Shown here: piece after piece, positions 1 to 8,734 of the stretch
Layout: every line of letters begins with the position of its first letter
How positions within the stretch are numbered: position 1 is the first letter of the stretch
Origin: CAIYZT01 sp947461435
Lineage (GTDB): Bacteria > Pseudomonadota > Alphaproteobacteria > Rhodobacterales > Rhodobacteraceae
Assembly (NCBI GenBank): GCA_965284435.1
Contig: OZ260083.1
Location: 1,116,001-1,180,000 of the forward strand
Length of the DNA stretch: 64,000 nt
Direction: 5' to 3'
The notes under the pieces: generated by a model
Told to the model about the DNA's origin: nothing
The model's database searches: none
What the model saw: only the letters and a program-made list of their open reading frames with translations
Program-made: the position numbers and the translations under genes

Positions 1-84
1 GCTTGGAAAAAGCCACTCTAGCAGGGCGAAAAGCCCGAAAAGCGCCAAGAAAATTGCCAGTCTGATTAGGGCTTCATTTTGCAT
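1..84 (-). CDS. Sterol desaturase-family membrane protein, N-terminal fragment
   Basis: The window cuts this gene; only the first 28 codons are present, reading leftward from an ATG at 84. The fragment starts MQNEALIRLAIFLALFG and continues as one hydrophobic helix ending in a Glu-Trp-Leu-Phe-Pro turn. I recall similar N-termini in fatty-acid hydroxylase/sterol desaturase family proteins of Rhodobacteraceae. The His-box catalytic part would lie outside the window, so the family call rests on this short stretch alone. It lies 50 bp downstream of argB on the same strand. Confidence 0.5.
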   Translation of the reverse strand, partial: MQNEALIRLAIFLALFGLFALLEWLFPS

Positions 85-134
85 CTGGGTGTTCCATTCC
101 AAGAATTGAATGTAGTACCGCCATGGGCAAATAG

Positions 135-1034
135 CTACCGTCTTACGTGCGGCTTCACGCGCGGCGCACTTGATCTGATCTGGCTGCCCGCGCCGTGATC
201 TGTAAACAACTCCAGCAGACAGGCGTTTGGAATGCGCCCATCCAGAATTGTGACGGCGCGCGTGCCCGCGTCAATTGCCATCAGGGCCGTTTCCGTCTTT
301 GGGATCATGCCTCCTGAAATGACACCATCCGTAATCATCTGGCGTATTTCTTCCGGGGTGATCTGCGTCATCACTTCACCAGCCGCATTTTTTACGCCGG
401 GCACATCTGTCAAAAGCAGCAATCTGTCGGCTTGCAATGCCCCGGCAATGGCACCCGCCGCTGTGTCACCGTTCACGTTAAAGGTTTCATTGTCGGCCAT
501 GCCTGTGGCGACGGGTGCCACGACAGGAATGATGCCGGCCTTGTAGAGGTCGCGCAGCACTTGCACATTCATCTCAACCGGGCGTCCAACAAAACCCAAT
601 TCAGGATCATCGGCGACGCAGACCATCAGATCATCATCCTTGCCGGAAATTCCCACGGCCCGCCCGCCCGCATCCATGATGGCTTGAACGATCCGCTTGT
701 TGACGAGGCCCGAAAGAATCATTTCGACAACTTCGACCGTTGCCTTGTCAGTCACACGTTTGCCGCGCACGAATTCTGATTTGATGCCCAATTTGGTTAA
801 CATCTCGTTGATCATCGGACCGCCGCCGTGCACCACAACCGGGTTTACCCCGACTTGGCGCATCAATACGATATCGCGGGCAAATTCAGCCATCGCCGCG
901 TCATCGCCCATGGCATTTCCGCCGAATTTCACCACGACCACGGCATCTTCAAAGCGTTGCAGATACGGCAAGGCTTCGGACAGCATTTTGGCGGTGGAAA
1001 CGGCGTCGGACATGGTCAGGGTCTGCTTCTTCAT
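135..1034 (-). CDS. argB: Acetylglutamate kinase (ArgB)
   Basis: Phosphorylates N-acetyl-L-glutamate with ATP, the second step of cytoplasmic arginine synthesis. The 299-residue protein has the amino-acid kinase fold signatures: KFGGN near residues 36-40, the HGGGP glycine loop at 69-73, NVNGDTAAG near 187-194 and LLTDVPGV near 207-214. Length is normal for the family. The reading frame continues further upstream, but the ATG at 1034 is preceded at correct spacing by GGAGG, so I place the start there. In related bacteria argB follows engB; here a plus-strand SDR gene separates the two. Confidence 0.95.
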   Translation of the reverse strand: MKKQTLTMSDAVSTAKMLSEALPYLQRFEDAVVVVKFGGNAMGDDAAMAEFARDIVLMRQVGVNPVVVHGGGPMINEMLTKLGIKSEFVRGKRVTDKATVEVVEMILSGLVNKRIVQAIMDAGGRAVGISGKDDDLMVCVADDPELGFVGRPVEMNVQVLRDLYKAGIIPVVAPVATGMADNETFNVNGDTAAGAIAGALQADRLLLLTDVPGVKNAAGEVMTQITPEEIRQMITDGVISGGMIPKTETALMAIDAGTRAVTILDGRIPNACLLELFTDHGAGSQIRSSAPRVKPHVRR

Positions 1035-1121
1035 GGGGGCCTCCGGGCAAGGGGCGTATGGACGGAAAAAGGGGCAAACGGGGACCGAATAAGTCTTTTG
1101 TGTCACCCTGCCAAGCGGCAA

Positions 1122-1149
1122 TTGACACTGAATAGATGACTCTTATAGT
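1122..1149 (+). promoter_or_regulatory. Sigma-70-type promoter of the SDR gene
   Basis: TTGACA at 1122-1127 and TATAGT at 1144-1149 are separated by 16 bp. Transcription would begin near 1156, leaving a leader of roughly a dozen bases carrying the GAGGTG ribosome site before the ATG at 1169. This is one of the best promoter matches in the window. It shows the inserted SDR gene carries its own promoter. Confidence 0.65.
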
Positions 1150-1168
1150 AAGAAATAAGAGGTGTCTC

Positions 1169-1900
1169 ATGTCCAGTCTTAAAACCCTACTTCTGACCGG
1201 CGCATCGCGCGGTATTGGTCATGCCACCGTCAAACGGTTTTCATCCGAAGGCTGGCGCGTGCTGACCTGTTCCCGCCAGCCGTTTGATCCGCGCTGCCCT
1301 TGGCCAAACGGCCAAGAAAACCACATCGAGATTGATCTGGCGAGCCCAGACAAAACCATGGCAGCGATCGAGCAGATCAAGGCAAAGCTGGATGGAAATC
1401 TGCACGCCTTGGTGAACAATGCCGGGATTTCACCCAAAGGCGTTGGCGGGGCGCGTTTGAACTCGCTCAACACTGATCTGCGCAGTTGGGGGCAGGTGTT
1501 TCACGTCAATTTCTTTGCGCCGATCGTTTTGGCGCGCGGGTTGATGAATGAACTTTCTGCCGCAAAAGGCGCTGTGGTGAATGTAACGTCGATTGCCGGA
1601 ACAAGGGTGCATCCCTTTGCCGGTGCCGCTTATGCCACGTCAAAGGCGGCGCTTTCGGCGCTAACCCGTGAAATGGCGCATGACTTTGGCCCATTGGGTG
1701 TGCGGGTGAATTCAATCGCACCAGGTGAGATTGACACGGCAATCCTGTCGCCCGGCACCGAAAAGATTGTAGAACAGATCCCTATGCGTCGGCTTGGAAA
1801 GACCGCCGAGGTGGCCGATGCGATCTGGTTTCTGTGTTCGCAGCAATCAAGTTATATCTCGGGCACCGAAATCGAGATTAATGGCGCCCAGCACGTATAG
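1169..1900 (+). CDS. Short-chain dehydrogenase/reductase (SDR)
   Basis: A classical SDR of 243 residues with the cofactor motif TGASRGIG at 10-17, NNAG at 83-86, a catalytic Ser near 141 and the YATSK active site (Tyr155, Lys159). It ends in the usual GxxIxINGA region. The frame is open from 1136, but the ATG at 1169 has a GAGGTG ribosome site and fits the promoter upstream. The substrate cannot be read from the sequence. It lies on the opposite strand between engB and argB, ending only 6 bp from the convergent end of engB, so it looks inserted into a conserved cluster. Confidence 0.85.
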   Translation: MSSLKTLLLTGASRGIGHATVKRFSSEGWRVLTCSRQPFDPRCPWPNGQENHIEIDLASPDKTMAAIEQIKAKLDGNLHALVNNAGISPKGVGGARLNSLNTDLRSWGQVFHVNFFAPIVLARGLMNELSAAKGAVVNVTSIAGTRVHPFAGAAYATSKAALSALTREMAHDFGPLGVRVNSIAPGEIDTAILSPGTEKIVEQIPMRRLGKTAEVADAIWFLCSQQSSYISGTEIEINGAQHV

Positions 1901-1906
1901 CCTGGA

Positions 1907-2557
1907 TTACTCCAGCGTGGCGATGACCGCGCGCAGTGTTTCTATTCCATCGCCCTTTTCAGAGGATGTCACGATGATCTCTGGATAGGCGGCGGGATGT
2001 TTTGTCAAGGCGGCTTTGACTTGATCAAAATTCTCGTGCCGTGTGGCCCAGTTCACTTTGTCGGCTTTGGTCATGACAACCTGAAAGGTCACGGCAGAGC
2101 GATCAAGCAGATCCATGATCTCTTCATCAACCGCTTTTACGCCATGGCGGGTGTCTATCAGAACAAAGGCACGGCGCAGCGTTTGGCGGCCCTGAAGGTA
2201 CTGCTTGAGCAAGGCTTGCCATTTGGCGACGACGGCCACGGGGGCCTCGGCATATCCATATCCCGGCAAGTCGACAAGAAACCGGGTTTCGCCCAAAGCG
2301 AAATAGTTGATCTCTTGTGTTCGGCCCGGCGTATTGGACGAACGGGCGAGCGTCTTGCGGTTTGTCAAAGCATTGATCAAGCTGCTTTTTCCGACGTTGG
2401 ATCGGCCAGCAAAGCAAACTTCCAGCCGATCTGCTGGCGGAAGCCCGGACATCGCGACAACACCCTTCACAAAGTCTACGGGACCGGCAAACATCAACCG
2501 TCCAAACTCTCGGTCGGTCTCGTCTGGGTCTGGGGCGTGTGTGAATTGCAAGGTCAT
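1907..2557 (-). CDS. engB: Ribosome biogenesis GTP-binding protein EngB/YsxC
   Basis: A 216-residue TrmE-Era-family GTPase used in assembly of the large ribosomal subunit. Visible motifs are the G1 loop GRSNVGKSS at 51-59, a Thr-containing switch (NTPGRTQ), G3 DLPGYGYA near 96-103 and G4 TKAD near 150. The start is the ATG at 2557, with GGAG upstream; it overlaps the stop codon of the preceding MOSC gene as ATGA, which indicates translational coupling. Third gene of the run yidC-MOSC-engB. Confidence 0.95.
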   Translation of the reverse strand: MTLQFTHAPDPDETDREFGRLMFAGPVDFVKGVVAMSGLPPADRLEVCFAGRSNVGKSSLINALTNRKTLARSSNTPGRTQEINYFALGETRFLVDLPGYGYAEAPVAVVAKWQALLKQYLQGRQTLRRAFVLIDTRHGVKAVDEEIMDLLDRSAVTFQVVMTKADKVNWATRHENFDQVKAALTKHPAAYPEIIVTSSEKGDGIETLRAVIATLE

Positions 2558-3300
2558 GCCAATCTCCATTCATCGCCAACAGCGACAGGGCCACCTTGCA
2601 GGACTGTCGCATAAACGCCAAAATCCTGATGACCGAAGTTACGTTCCAAGGCTGCAAGGGTATCGCCAGCCACCTCACCGGTAAGGGTGTCGACCATGGT
2701 GGCCGAACATCGAGTGATCCGCTCTTTGATACGCAGTACGGCGCCGCCAATTGCCACTGCCCTGCCGATCCAATCAAACTCGGCCCAAGGGGCGGCCCCC
2801 TCCAGCCAAAGGTTGCCGCGCCACCGATCACGCGAAAGATCCATCCCCATTTTGGCAGAAAGCGCCCCCAAACTGGACAGATTCAAGATCGAGATCGACG
2901 GAAAAGCGCTGTCTGTCATTCCGATTCCGGCGCTGATAATCGCCACAGGTTGGGCCCGGTTTTGTGGATTCAAAGGCCGAACCCAATCCAGAAATTTGCC
3001 AAGATCTGACGGATCATCGGGCTGAAATGCAAGTTCGCCGCGCAAGGGGTGCTGCAACACGACACGGCGCGCCACCTCATCGAGTTTTGACCTGATGGCC
3101 ATCAGTTGGGGCGCCTTTGCCCCTCTGGCGAAATTCACACAGCGGTTCCACCCAGAAGTGAGCTGCGCCGCATCATGCGCGACGGCCCAATGGCGATCAA
3201 AGGGCAGACATTCGTCCACCAAAAGACGAACGGACGCGAGATCTTCGCGTCCGTGCCCCTTAATGGGATGCCGGCAAATCTGTGCCAGCCGCCTCGTCAT
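2554..3300 (-). CDS. MOSC domain-containing protein
   Basis: A 248-residue protein of the MOSC (molybdenum cofactor sulfurase C-terminal) family. An N-terminal beta-barrel portion starts with HPIKGHGRE, and the C-terminal MOSC part carries RITRCSATMVDT and a terminal VGDEWRL segment. MOSC proteins bind or transfer sulfur on molybdenum cofactors through a conserved Cys, probably the one in RITRCS. Its start overlaps the yidC stop and its stop overlaps the engB start, both as ATGA, so the three genes are co-translated. The substrate is unknown; the link to YidC and EngB is positional only. Confidence 0.85.
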   Translation of the reverse strand: MTRRLAQICRHPIKGHGREDLASVRLLVDECLPFDRHWAVAHDAAQLTSGWNRCVNFARGAKAPQLMAIRSKLDEVARRVVLQHPLRGELAFQPDDPSDLGKFLDWVRPLNPQNRAQPVAIISAGIGMTDSAFPSISILNLSSLGALSAKMGMDLSRDRWRGNLWLEGAAPWAEFDWIGRAVAIGGAVLRIKERITRCSATMVDTLTGEVAGDTLAALERNFGHQDFGVYATVLQGGPVAVGDEWRLA

Positions 3301-5165
3301 TTTTTGGGCGCCTTACCCGGCAACTTTGCTGGGGCCTTGTTGGCATTTGCCACTGGAACCGCCTCTTTTTTGGCAAAACTCTTTCGAATGTTGCCAAAGA
3401 TGTCCGGCTTATGCCCATGGCTCAGCATGATGAGATACTGCTGGGCAAAGGTGATTGTGTTGTTTGTGATCCAATAGACGACCAAACCACTTGCAAAGCT
3501 TCCCAGCATGAACATGAAAACCCAAGGCATCCACGCGAAGATCTGTTGTTGAACTGGATCTGCAGGGGCGGGGTTCAGCTTTTGCTGAAGCCACATTGAA
3601 ATGCCCAGAATGATCGGCAACACGCCGATAAAGATCGTATGGGTCAAGGTGCCTGTGACAGGCGCGTCCCACGGGAACAGCCCAAAAAGATTGTAAAGTG
3701 AGGAAGAGTCTGGGGCACTCAAATCTTGCAACCAGCCAAAGAACGGCGCTTGGCGCAGTTCGATCGTTACAAAGATAACCTTGTACAAGCTGAAGAAGAT
3801 CGGAATTTGGATCAGAACCGGAAGGCATCCCGCAGCGGGGTTGACCTTCTTTTCCTTGTAAAGCTGCATGGTTTCCTTTTGCAGCTTTTGTTTGTCGTCA
3901 CCGCAACGTTCCTTCAAGGCCTCCATCTCGGGTTGAAGTTCCTTCATCCGCGCCATGGAGACGTAGGATTTGTACGCAAGCGGCAAGACCAAGAGTTTCA
4001 AGAAGAAGGTCAAACCGATGATCGCAAGGCCCATGTTGCCGATCAGACCGTGCACGAAATGCAGGATATAGAAGATCGGTTTGGTCAGGAAAAAGAACCA
4101 GCCCCAATCGATGGAATCTATAAACCCGGCAAGTCCTGCCGTCTGATAGCCCCGAATGGTTTCCCATTCCTTAGCGCCCGCAAACACGCGGTTTGATACT
4201 GCTACGCTTGAGCCGGGAGCGACGGTCATCACTGGCTGGCGGATTTCTGCCTGATAGATATCGGCTCCGGGTACATATTTGGTGACCGCTGTCCAAGGCT
4301 TGCCTTGTTCCGGAACCAAGGTGGTCATCCAATAATGGTCGGTAAAGCCGATCCAGCCATCGGTTGTCGCTTCGACCACGTCAGCGGGAGCGCCTTCGGA
4401 GTCCACAACGGAAAGGTCGGTGACCTTGTTGTATTTCAGCTCTTCATAGGTACCGTCCGTGCGGCGGATCGCACCTTCGTGCACGACATAGATGTTCTGC
4501 ATCTTCGGCAGCCCGTGCCGCGCGATGATCCCATAAGGATAAAGGCTTGCCGCGGCCGTACCCGCATTTTCAACTTTGTCCGACACAGTGAACATGAAAT
4601 CGGCATCCACCGAAATCGTACGGATAAATGTCAGACCTTTGCCATTCGTCCAGGTCAGGGTAACCGGCGTCTCAGGCGTCAATTCTGCGCCTGCCGAAGC
4701 TTGCCACAGGGTCTTTGCCCCCGGCACATCATCGTCAGTCAGTCCAACGCCTGGGGCCCAGCCGAACAAGGCGTAATAGGGATGTTCTTGGCCGATTGGC
4801 GAGAGGATCCGAACCTCGGGCGAGGCCGGGTCTAGGGTCTCGCGGTAGCCTGTCAACGAAAGATCGTCGATCCGCGCACCCAAAAGCGAAATCGAACCTT
4901 CCAGCTTTGGCGTTTTGACGGCAAGACGCGGCGCGGCTGCCAGTGCATCTGTCGCCGAGGCCGTATCGGGGTTGGTCGCGGGCGCTGCCGCCGCCGTGTT
5001 CGCCGCAGGGGCCGCAGCATCGGAGGGAGCGGCTTGCACCGCAACCAACGGTTCTTCGGTTGCAAAGACGTCGGGGAACAACCAGGATCCGCCGACGTAC
5101 CACACCACGATAACAAAGAAGCTGAGCACCGTTGCCAGAAGCAGATTTCTGTTCTGATCGTCCAT
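3297..5165 (-). CDS. yidC: Membrane protein insertase YidC
   Basis: Inner-membrane insertase/chaperone of the YidC/Oxa1/Alb3 family, 622 residues. An N-terminal membrane helix begins right after MDDQNRN, followed by an Ala/Pro-rich linker near residues 45-85, a large periplasmic beta domain, and a C-terminal five-helix insertase core from about residue 355. The core includes the PIFFSLYKV and MPWVFMFM segments and a Lys-rich tail. The frame is open from a TTG at 5180, but the ATG at 5165 begins the conserved N-terminus and has GGTGG upstream. First gene of an overlapping run with MOSC and engB. Confidence 0.96.
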   Translation of the reverse strand: MDDQNRNLLLATVLSFFVIVVWYVGGSWLFPDVFATEEPLVAVQAAPSDAAAPAANTAAAAPATNPDTASATDALAAAPRLAVKTPKLEGSISLLGARIDDLSLTGYRETLDPASPEVRILSPIGQEHPYYALFGWAPGVGLTDDDVPGAKTLWQASAGAELTPETPVTLTWTNGKGLTFIRTISVDADFMFTVSDKVENAGTAAASLYPYGIIARHGLPKMQNIYVVHEGAIRRTDGTYEELKYNKVTDLSVVDSEGAPADVVEATTDGWIGFTDHYWMTTLVPEQGKPWTAVTKYVPGADIYQAEIRQPVMTVAPGSSVAVSNRVFAGAKEWETIRGYQTAGLAGFIDSIDWGWFFFLTKPIFYILHFVHGLIGNMGLAIIGLTFFLKLLVLPLAYKSYVSMARMKELQPEMEALKERCGDDKQKLQKETMQLYKEKKVNPAAGCLPVLIQIPIFFSLYKVIFVTIELRQAPFFGWLQDLSAPDSSSLYNLFGLFPWDAPVTGTLTHTIFIGVLPIILGISMWLQQKLNPAPADPVQQQIFAWMPWVFMFMLGSFASGLVVYWITNNTITFAQQYLIMLSHGHKPDIFGNIRKSFAKKEAVPVANANKAPAKLPGKAPKK

Positions 5166-5303
5166 TTGGACCACCGCCAATTCTAAATTAGGTCAGCGGT
5201 CCTTCAACGATAGGGGGCGCGAAAGGTCAAGCGGAATCCCCGTGATCACCCCAATATGCACGGTCTTCGCGCCGTCTTTTTTACGCGCATAGGCAGAGCG
5301 CCC

Positions 5304-6851
5304 TTACCTTCCTTTGTGGTTCATCCGCAAAGTCCCTCTTGGGCGGGCGTGGAACGCGGCAATCCAATCTAGCGTTTCGTCGAACGGCATGGGCCGGGCG
5401 ATACCAAATCCTTGAACATGGGCGCAGCCCAGCTCTGCCAACATCGACTGTTCCCCTGCCGTTTCGACGCCCTCGGCGAGCGTTTCCAGACCTAATTGAT
5501 GCGCCATGGACAAGATGGCCGCCACCATCTTTTGTTGCTCGCGGTCTTCGTTCACTCGGGCCACAAAACTGCGATCAATCTTGATCCGCCCTACGGCAAA
5601 TCGCCGGATCGACGTGATGGAGGCATGTCCTGTCCCAAAATCATCCAAGTCAATTCTGCATCCTAGTGCCGCCAAAGCCGCCACATTGCGTACAATCACA
5701 TCATTGTCCGTCTCGGCGACCACGGTTTCCAGAATTTCAATGGTTAAACGGTCTGGCGACAAATCGAAGCGGTCCAGTGTCCATTTCAAACGCTCTGACA
5801 AAAGCGGATCTCGAAGTTCGGACTTGGAAAAGTTCACAGCGACCGAGGCTATTTTGTGCCCCGCCTTTTCCCATGATTTCAAAGCGGTTAACGCATTTCG
5901 CATCATGACTTCGCCCAGACGGTCCGACAGGCCCAATTCATCGATCTGCGGCAGGAATGCAGATGGCGCGATCAGGCCGCGGTCTGGATGATTCCACCGA
6001 GCAAGGGCCTCGAAGCCGGTGATTTCGGCAGAATCAGTTGAAACTTGCGGCTGAAAATAGGCCACGATCTGACCGTCTTCCAAAGCATTCAAAAGCTCAT
6101 CGCGGTTCGCTTCTCGGTCAGCCCTGTGACGCGCCATGTCGGGCTGAAATCCTCGGATTGATCCAGCACCGTGCCTTCTGGCCGCGTCTGCGGCAATTTG
6201 CGCCGCGTCCAACAGCGACCGTCCAGTTTGTTCAGGTGCCCTCGGCCCGATGCAAAACCCAATCGATGATGACACGTAAACCCGAATGGCGTTTAATGAG
6301 ATGGGTGCCGCGACCGCCGCTTGCAACCGCGCGGCAATTTGCACGGCCATTTCAATGTCAATGCGCCGGGCCGCGGATAGTGCGATGGCAAAACCACCAC
6401 CTTCAAGCCGCGCAACAACGTCTCCCTCGCGCAACACGCCGCACAAACGTTCGGCGCACCTTTCCAGGATCTCAGTCTGCGCGGACCGGCCATGGATATC
6501 TGTCAATTTTTCGTCGTTGTCGAACTGAACGACAAAACAGATGGTATTTCGGCCGGTTGTTGGGGCCGCACCAAGCACATGATCCATATAGCGCACGATA
6601 TCGGCGCGCAGGGCCATCCCGTTCAGGCCCTGCAGTAAGACGCCCGGCGGTAGATCGGAAAAACGAAAGGCCCCTGCCATGGCAAACAAGATCGGCGCCC
6701 CCATCGCCACTAACAAAAGCCAACCTTCGCCACCAATCCAAAACGCGCCCAAGGTTGCAGCAGGCAGAAAAACCAACCATTCGGGCCTGCGAAGGTGTCC
6801 GGCTATCCAGCGAAACCCCTTCAATATCCAAGACGAGACTGACTGGTGCAT
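5304..6851 (-). CDS. Cyclic-di-GMP phosphodiesterase: membrane anchor, degenerate GGDEF, EAL
   Basis: A 515-residue protein with two hydrophobic segments near residues 25-62, a GGDEF-like domain about 80-235 and an EAL domain about 250-500. The GGDEF signature has become EGGGF at 150-154, so cyclase activity should be lost; such domains often sense GTP. The EAL domain keeps EAL at 281-283, DDFGTG at 403-408, the Lys of KIDRSF at 424 and AEGVET at 459-464, so c-di-GMP hydrolysis is likely. It lies between yidD and yidC, which are normally adjacent, and starts 195 bp from the divergent lipoprotein gene. Confidence 0.88.
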   Translation of the reverse strand: MHQSVSSWILKGFRWIAGHLRRPEWLVFLPAATLGAFWIGGEGWLLLVAMGAPILFAMAGAFRFSDLPPGVLLQGLNGMALRADIVRYMDHVLGAAPTTGRNTICFVVQFDNDEKLTDIHGRSAQTEILERCAERLCGVLREGDVVARLEGGGFAIALSAARRIDIEMAVQIAARLQAAVAAPISLNAIRVYVSSSIGFCIGPRAPEQTGRSLLDAAQIAADAARRHGAGSIRGFQPDMARHRADREANRDELLNALEDGQIVAYFQPQVSTDSAEITGFEALARWNHPDRGLIAPSAFLPQIDELGLSDRLGEVMMRNALTALKSWEKAGHKIASVAVNFSKSELRDPLLSERLKWTLDRFDLSPDRLTIEILETVVAETDNDVIVRNVAALAALGCRIDLDDFGTGHASITSIRRFAVGRIKIDRSFVARVNEDREQQKMVAAILSMAHQLGLETLAEGVETAGEQSMLAELGCAHVQGFGIARPMPFDETLDWIAAFHARPRGTLRMNHKGR

Positions 6852-7046
6852 AACCGACCCCGAATAAATGCGCGGAAGGGCGCAACGGTGTTACACTAGG
6901 GGCGGTTTCTAACTTGAAGGTTAATCCGCAAACGCAAGATCTGAAGGATTTTCCCTATCGTTGGTCGCCTTGAACGCGTATTTGCCTTTGGTATCATCCA
7001 ATTTAGACCCTGCTGCGTATCTCAACAAAGCTGAAAAGGGATCCCC

Positions 7047-7586
7047 ATGCGCCGCCTACTTCTTGCAACCCCATTTTTTCTGTCAGCTTGCGCCGGAACG
7101 CCGTCGTTTAATGATGCAGCATTGACCGACCAAAAGCTTGATCTTGAAACATTCTTTGACGGCCGTGTTGAAGCGCATGGACAGTTTCAGGATATCTTTG
7201 GGACTGTGCGGCGCCAGTTTACGGTCAATATCAAAGGAGACTGGAACGGCGAGCGTCTGCTTTTGGTCGAGGATTTCGTCTATGAAGACGGCTCTACCGA
7301 ACAGAGGGTTTGGACCCTTGTGAAAACAGGCGCAGACACCTGGACTGGCACTGCGCCGGGTGTGATCGGCACGGCCACGGGCGTTGAGATGGGCGATCGG
7401 TTCAACTGGAAATACACAATTGACCTGCCTGTGCCTTCAGCCGACGGACCGACAGAGACGATGCGCGTCACATTCAACGATTGGATGTGGTTGCAGGATG
7501 AGACACATGTTTTCAACCGTGCTTACGTCAGCAAGTTTGGCGTGACGATCGGTGAAGCGCTGATTTCTTTCCGCCGTTTGCCTTAA
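7047..7586 (+). CDS. DUF3833-like lipoprotein
   Basis: A 179-residue protein with a short signal peptide and a lipobox LSAC at about residues 12-15, so it is probably lipid-anchored in the envelope. The rest is a predicted beta-rich domain with many Trp and aromatic residues and the segment DWMWLQDETHVFNRAYVSKF, which resembles DUF3833 proteins as I recall them. Function unknown. An AAGGG stretch precedes the ATG. It is convergent with yidD; the two stop codons interlock in the four bases TTAA at 7583-7586. It sits as an insertion in the rpmH-yidC block. Confidence 0.75.
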   Translation: MRRLLLATPFFLSACAGTPSFNDAALTDQKLDLETFFDGRVEAHGQFQDIFGTVRRQFTVNIKGDWNGERLLLVEDFVYEDGSTEQRVWTLVKTGADTWTGTAPGVIGTATGVEMGDRFNWKYTIDLPVPSADGPTETMRVTFNDWMWLQDETHVFNRAYVSKFGVTIGEALISFRRLP

Positions 7587-7843
7587 GCGCGGCTGTTTCG
7601 GCCGCGATCAAATTCCGGGTCAGACCCCGGCACGGGATCATATCCATGTCCGCCCCAAGGATGACACCGGCAAATCCGATTGACCATCAGATAGCCCCCT
7701 TTTGCTGCTCCGTGCCGCTCCAGCGCCTCAAGCGCAAAGACCGAGCATGTGGGCTGAAAACGGCAGCCATTGCCCACCCATGGGGATAGGACCAATCGAT
7801 AAGCCCGCACGGGAAGAGACAAAAGATAGGCAGTGGGGGTCAT
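7583..7843 (-). CDS. yidD: Membrane protein insertion efficiency factor YidD
   Basis: An 86-residue member of the YidD family, which associates with YidC and helps insertion of inner-membrane proteins. The family pattern is clear: an amphipathic N-terminus with YRLVLSPW, then GNGCRFQPTCS and the Cys/His-rich RCHPWGGHGYDPVP. The ATG at 7843 overlaps the rnpA stop codon as ATGA. The stop codon interlocks with that of the convergent lipoprotein gene. The usual downstream partner yidC is displaced by about 2.4 kb. Confidence 0.93.
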   Translation of the reverse strand: MTPTAYLLSLPVRAYRLVLSPWVGNGCRFQPTCSVFALEALERHGAAKGGYLMVNRICRCHPWGGHGYDPVPGSDPEFDRGRNSRA

Positions 7844-8280
7844 TTCGGGGGGCGCTGCGAAGTGTCTTTGTGAATGGAACGCATCGCGCCTTCCAGATCT
7901 GCCAACAAAAGTGCGAAGTCGCGCACAACGGTTACGCCCGGTTTGGCGACGAGGACATAATCCCAACCGGGCTGGGCGAGACCGGGCAAAACACTGTGAG
8001 CGACCGCGCGCAGACGCCGCTTGGCCCGGTTTCTAAAGACGGCATTGCCGATCTTCTTTGAGGCAGTATAGCCGATCCGGACGCCCGCCGATTCATCGCC
8101 CCGTTGGCGCGCTTGCAGCAGAAAACCGCCTGCGGGTTGCCTGCGCGCGGAAGCCGCTCGCAGAAAATCGGGACGATTCTTAAGCGTCGTAATCTGTGGA
8201 TTTGCCAAAAGCAAAACCGCCGGTGGGGCGTCGGGCGCTTGGGCATATTTGCCTTGGCCCGTTTCCTCCGGCGGTGTCAT
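7840..8280 (-). CDS. rnpA: Ribonuclease P protein component
   Basis: Protein subunit of RNase P, which trims the 5' end of tRNA precursors. The 146-residue protein has an N-terminal extension of about 30 residues rich in Pro and Ala, then the conserved LKNRPDFLRA start of the fold and the RNR signature in FRNRAKRRLRA near residues 82-92. The extension makes it longer than the roughly 120-residue norm; as I recall this is common in Rhodobacteraceae. It lies 45 bp downstream of rpmH. Confidence 0.93.
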   Translation of the reverse strand: MTPPEETGQGKYAQAPDAPPAVLLLANPQITTLKNRPDFLRAASARRQPAGGFLLQARQRGDESAGVRIGYTASKKIGNAVFRNRAKRRLRAVAHSVLPGLAQPGWDYVLVAKPGVTVVRDFALLLADLEGAMRSIHKDTSQRPPK

Positions 8281-8325
8281 ATCTTAACTCCGAGTGTCGG
8301 CCTAAATCGGGCCGCTCACAAACCT

Positions 8326-8460
8326 TTAAGCCGAAAGCTTCTTCCGACCCTTTGCCCGGCGTGCGGACAAGACCAAACGGCCGCCTTTGGTTGCCATACG
8401 AGCGCGAAAGCCGTGACGGCGGGCGCGAACCAGATTCGAGGGTTGAAAAGTGCGCTTCAT
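8326..8460 (-). CDS. rpmH: 50S ribosomal protein L34
   Basis: A 44-codon gene. The translation starts MKRTFQPSNLVRARRHGFRA and ends in GRKKLSA, the canonical L34 sequence. The ATG at 8460 has GGAG upstream. It is the first gene of the rpmH-rnpA-yidD run and is preceded by a clear -35 element. Confidence 0.97.
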   Translation of the reverse strand: MKRTFQPSNLVRARRHGFRARMATKGGRLVLSARRAKGRKKLSA

Positions 8461-8523
8461 CGCGGTCTCCATCAGACGGTTGCCCCGAACCAAAAGATTC
8501 GGCGGCGTAAACTTGAAGCCCGT

Positions 8524-8552
8524 CCTTTACGGAGCCTTTCACCCCCTGTCAA
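8524..8552 (-). promoter_or_regulatory. Promoter of the rpmH-rnpA-yidD operon
   Basis: On the minus strand TTGACA (8552-8547) is followed after 17 bp by TAAAGG (8529-8524). The -35 element is perfect while the -10 is weak. Transcription would start near 8517, giving a leader of about 57 bases before rpmH. Confidence 0.55.
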
Positions 8553-8734
8553 CGCGCTGCCCACCGAAATACTGCAACATTTTAACGCCAGCGGACCAGA
8601 CGGGCGACGAAATCTGAAACATCGCGCGACCAATTGGCCTTTGTCGCACACAGATGATCAACCCGGCGTGAGGCCACTGGCCATTTCCTTACGGAATGGG
8701 CCATCTATGGGCAATCCAAAGATCCAGAGATCCC

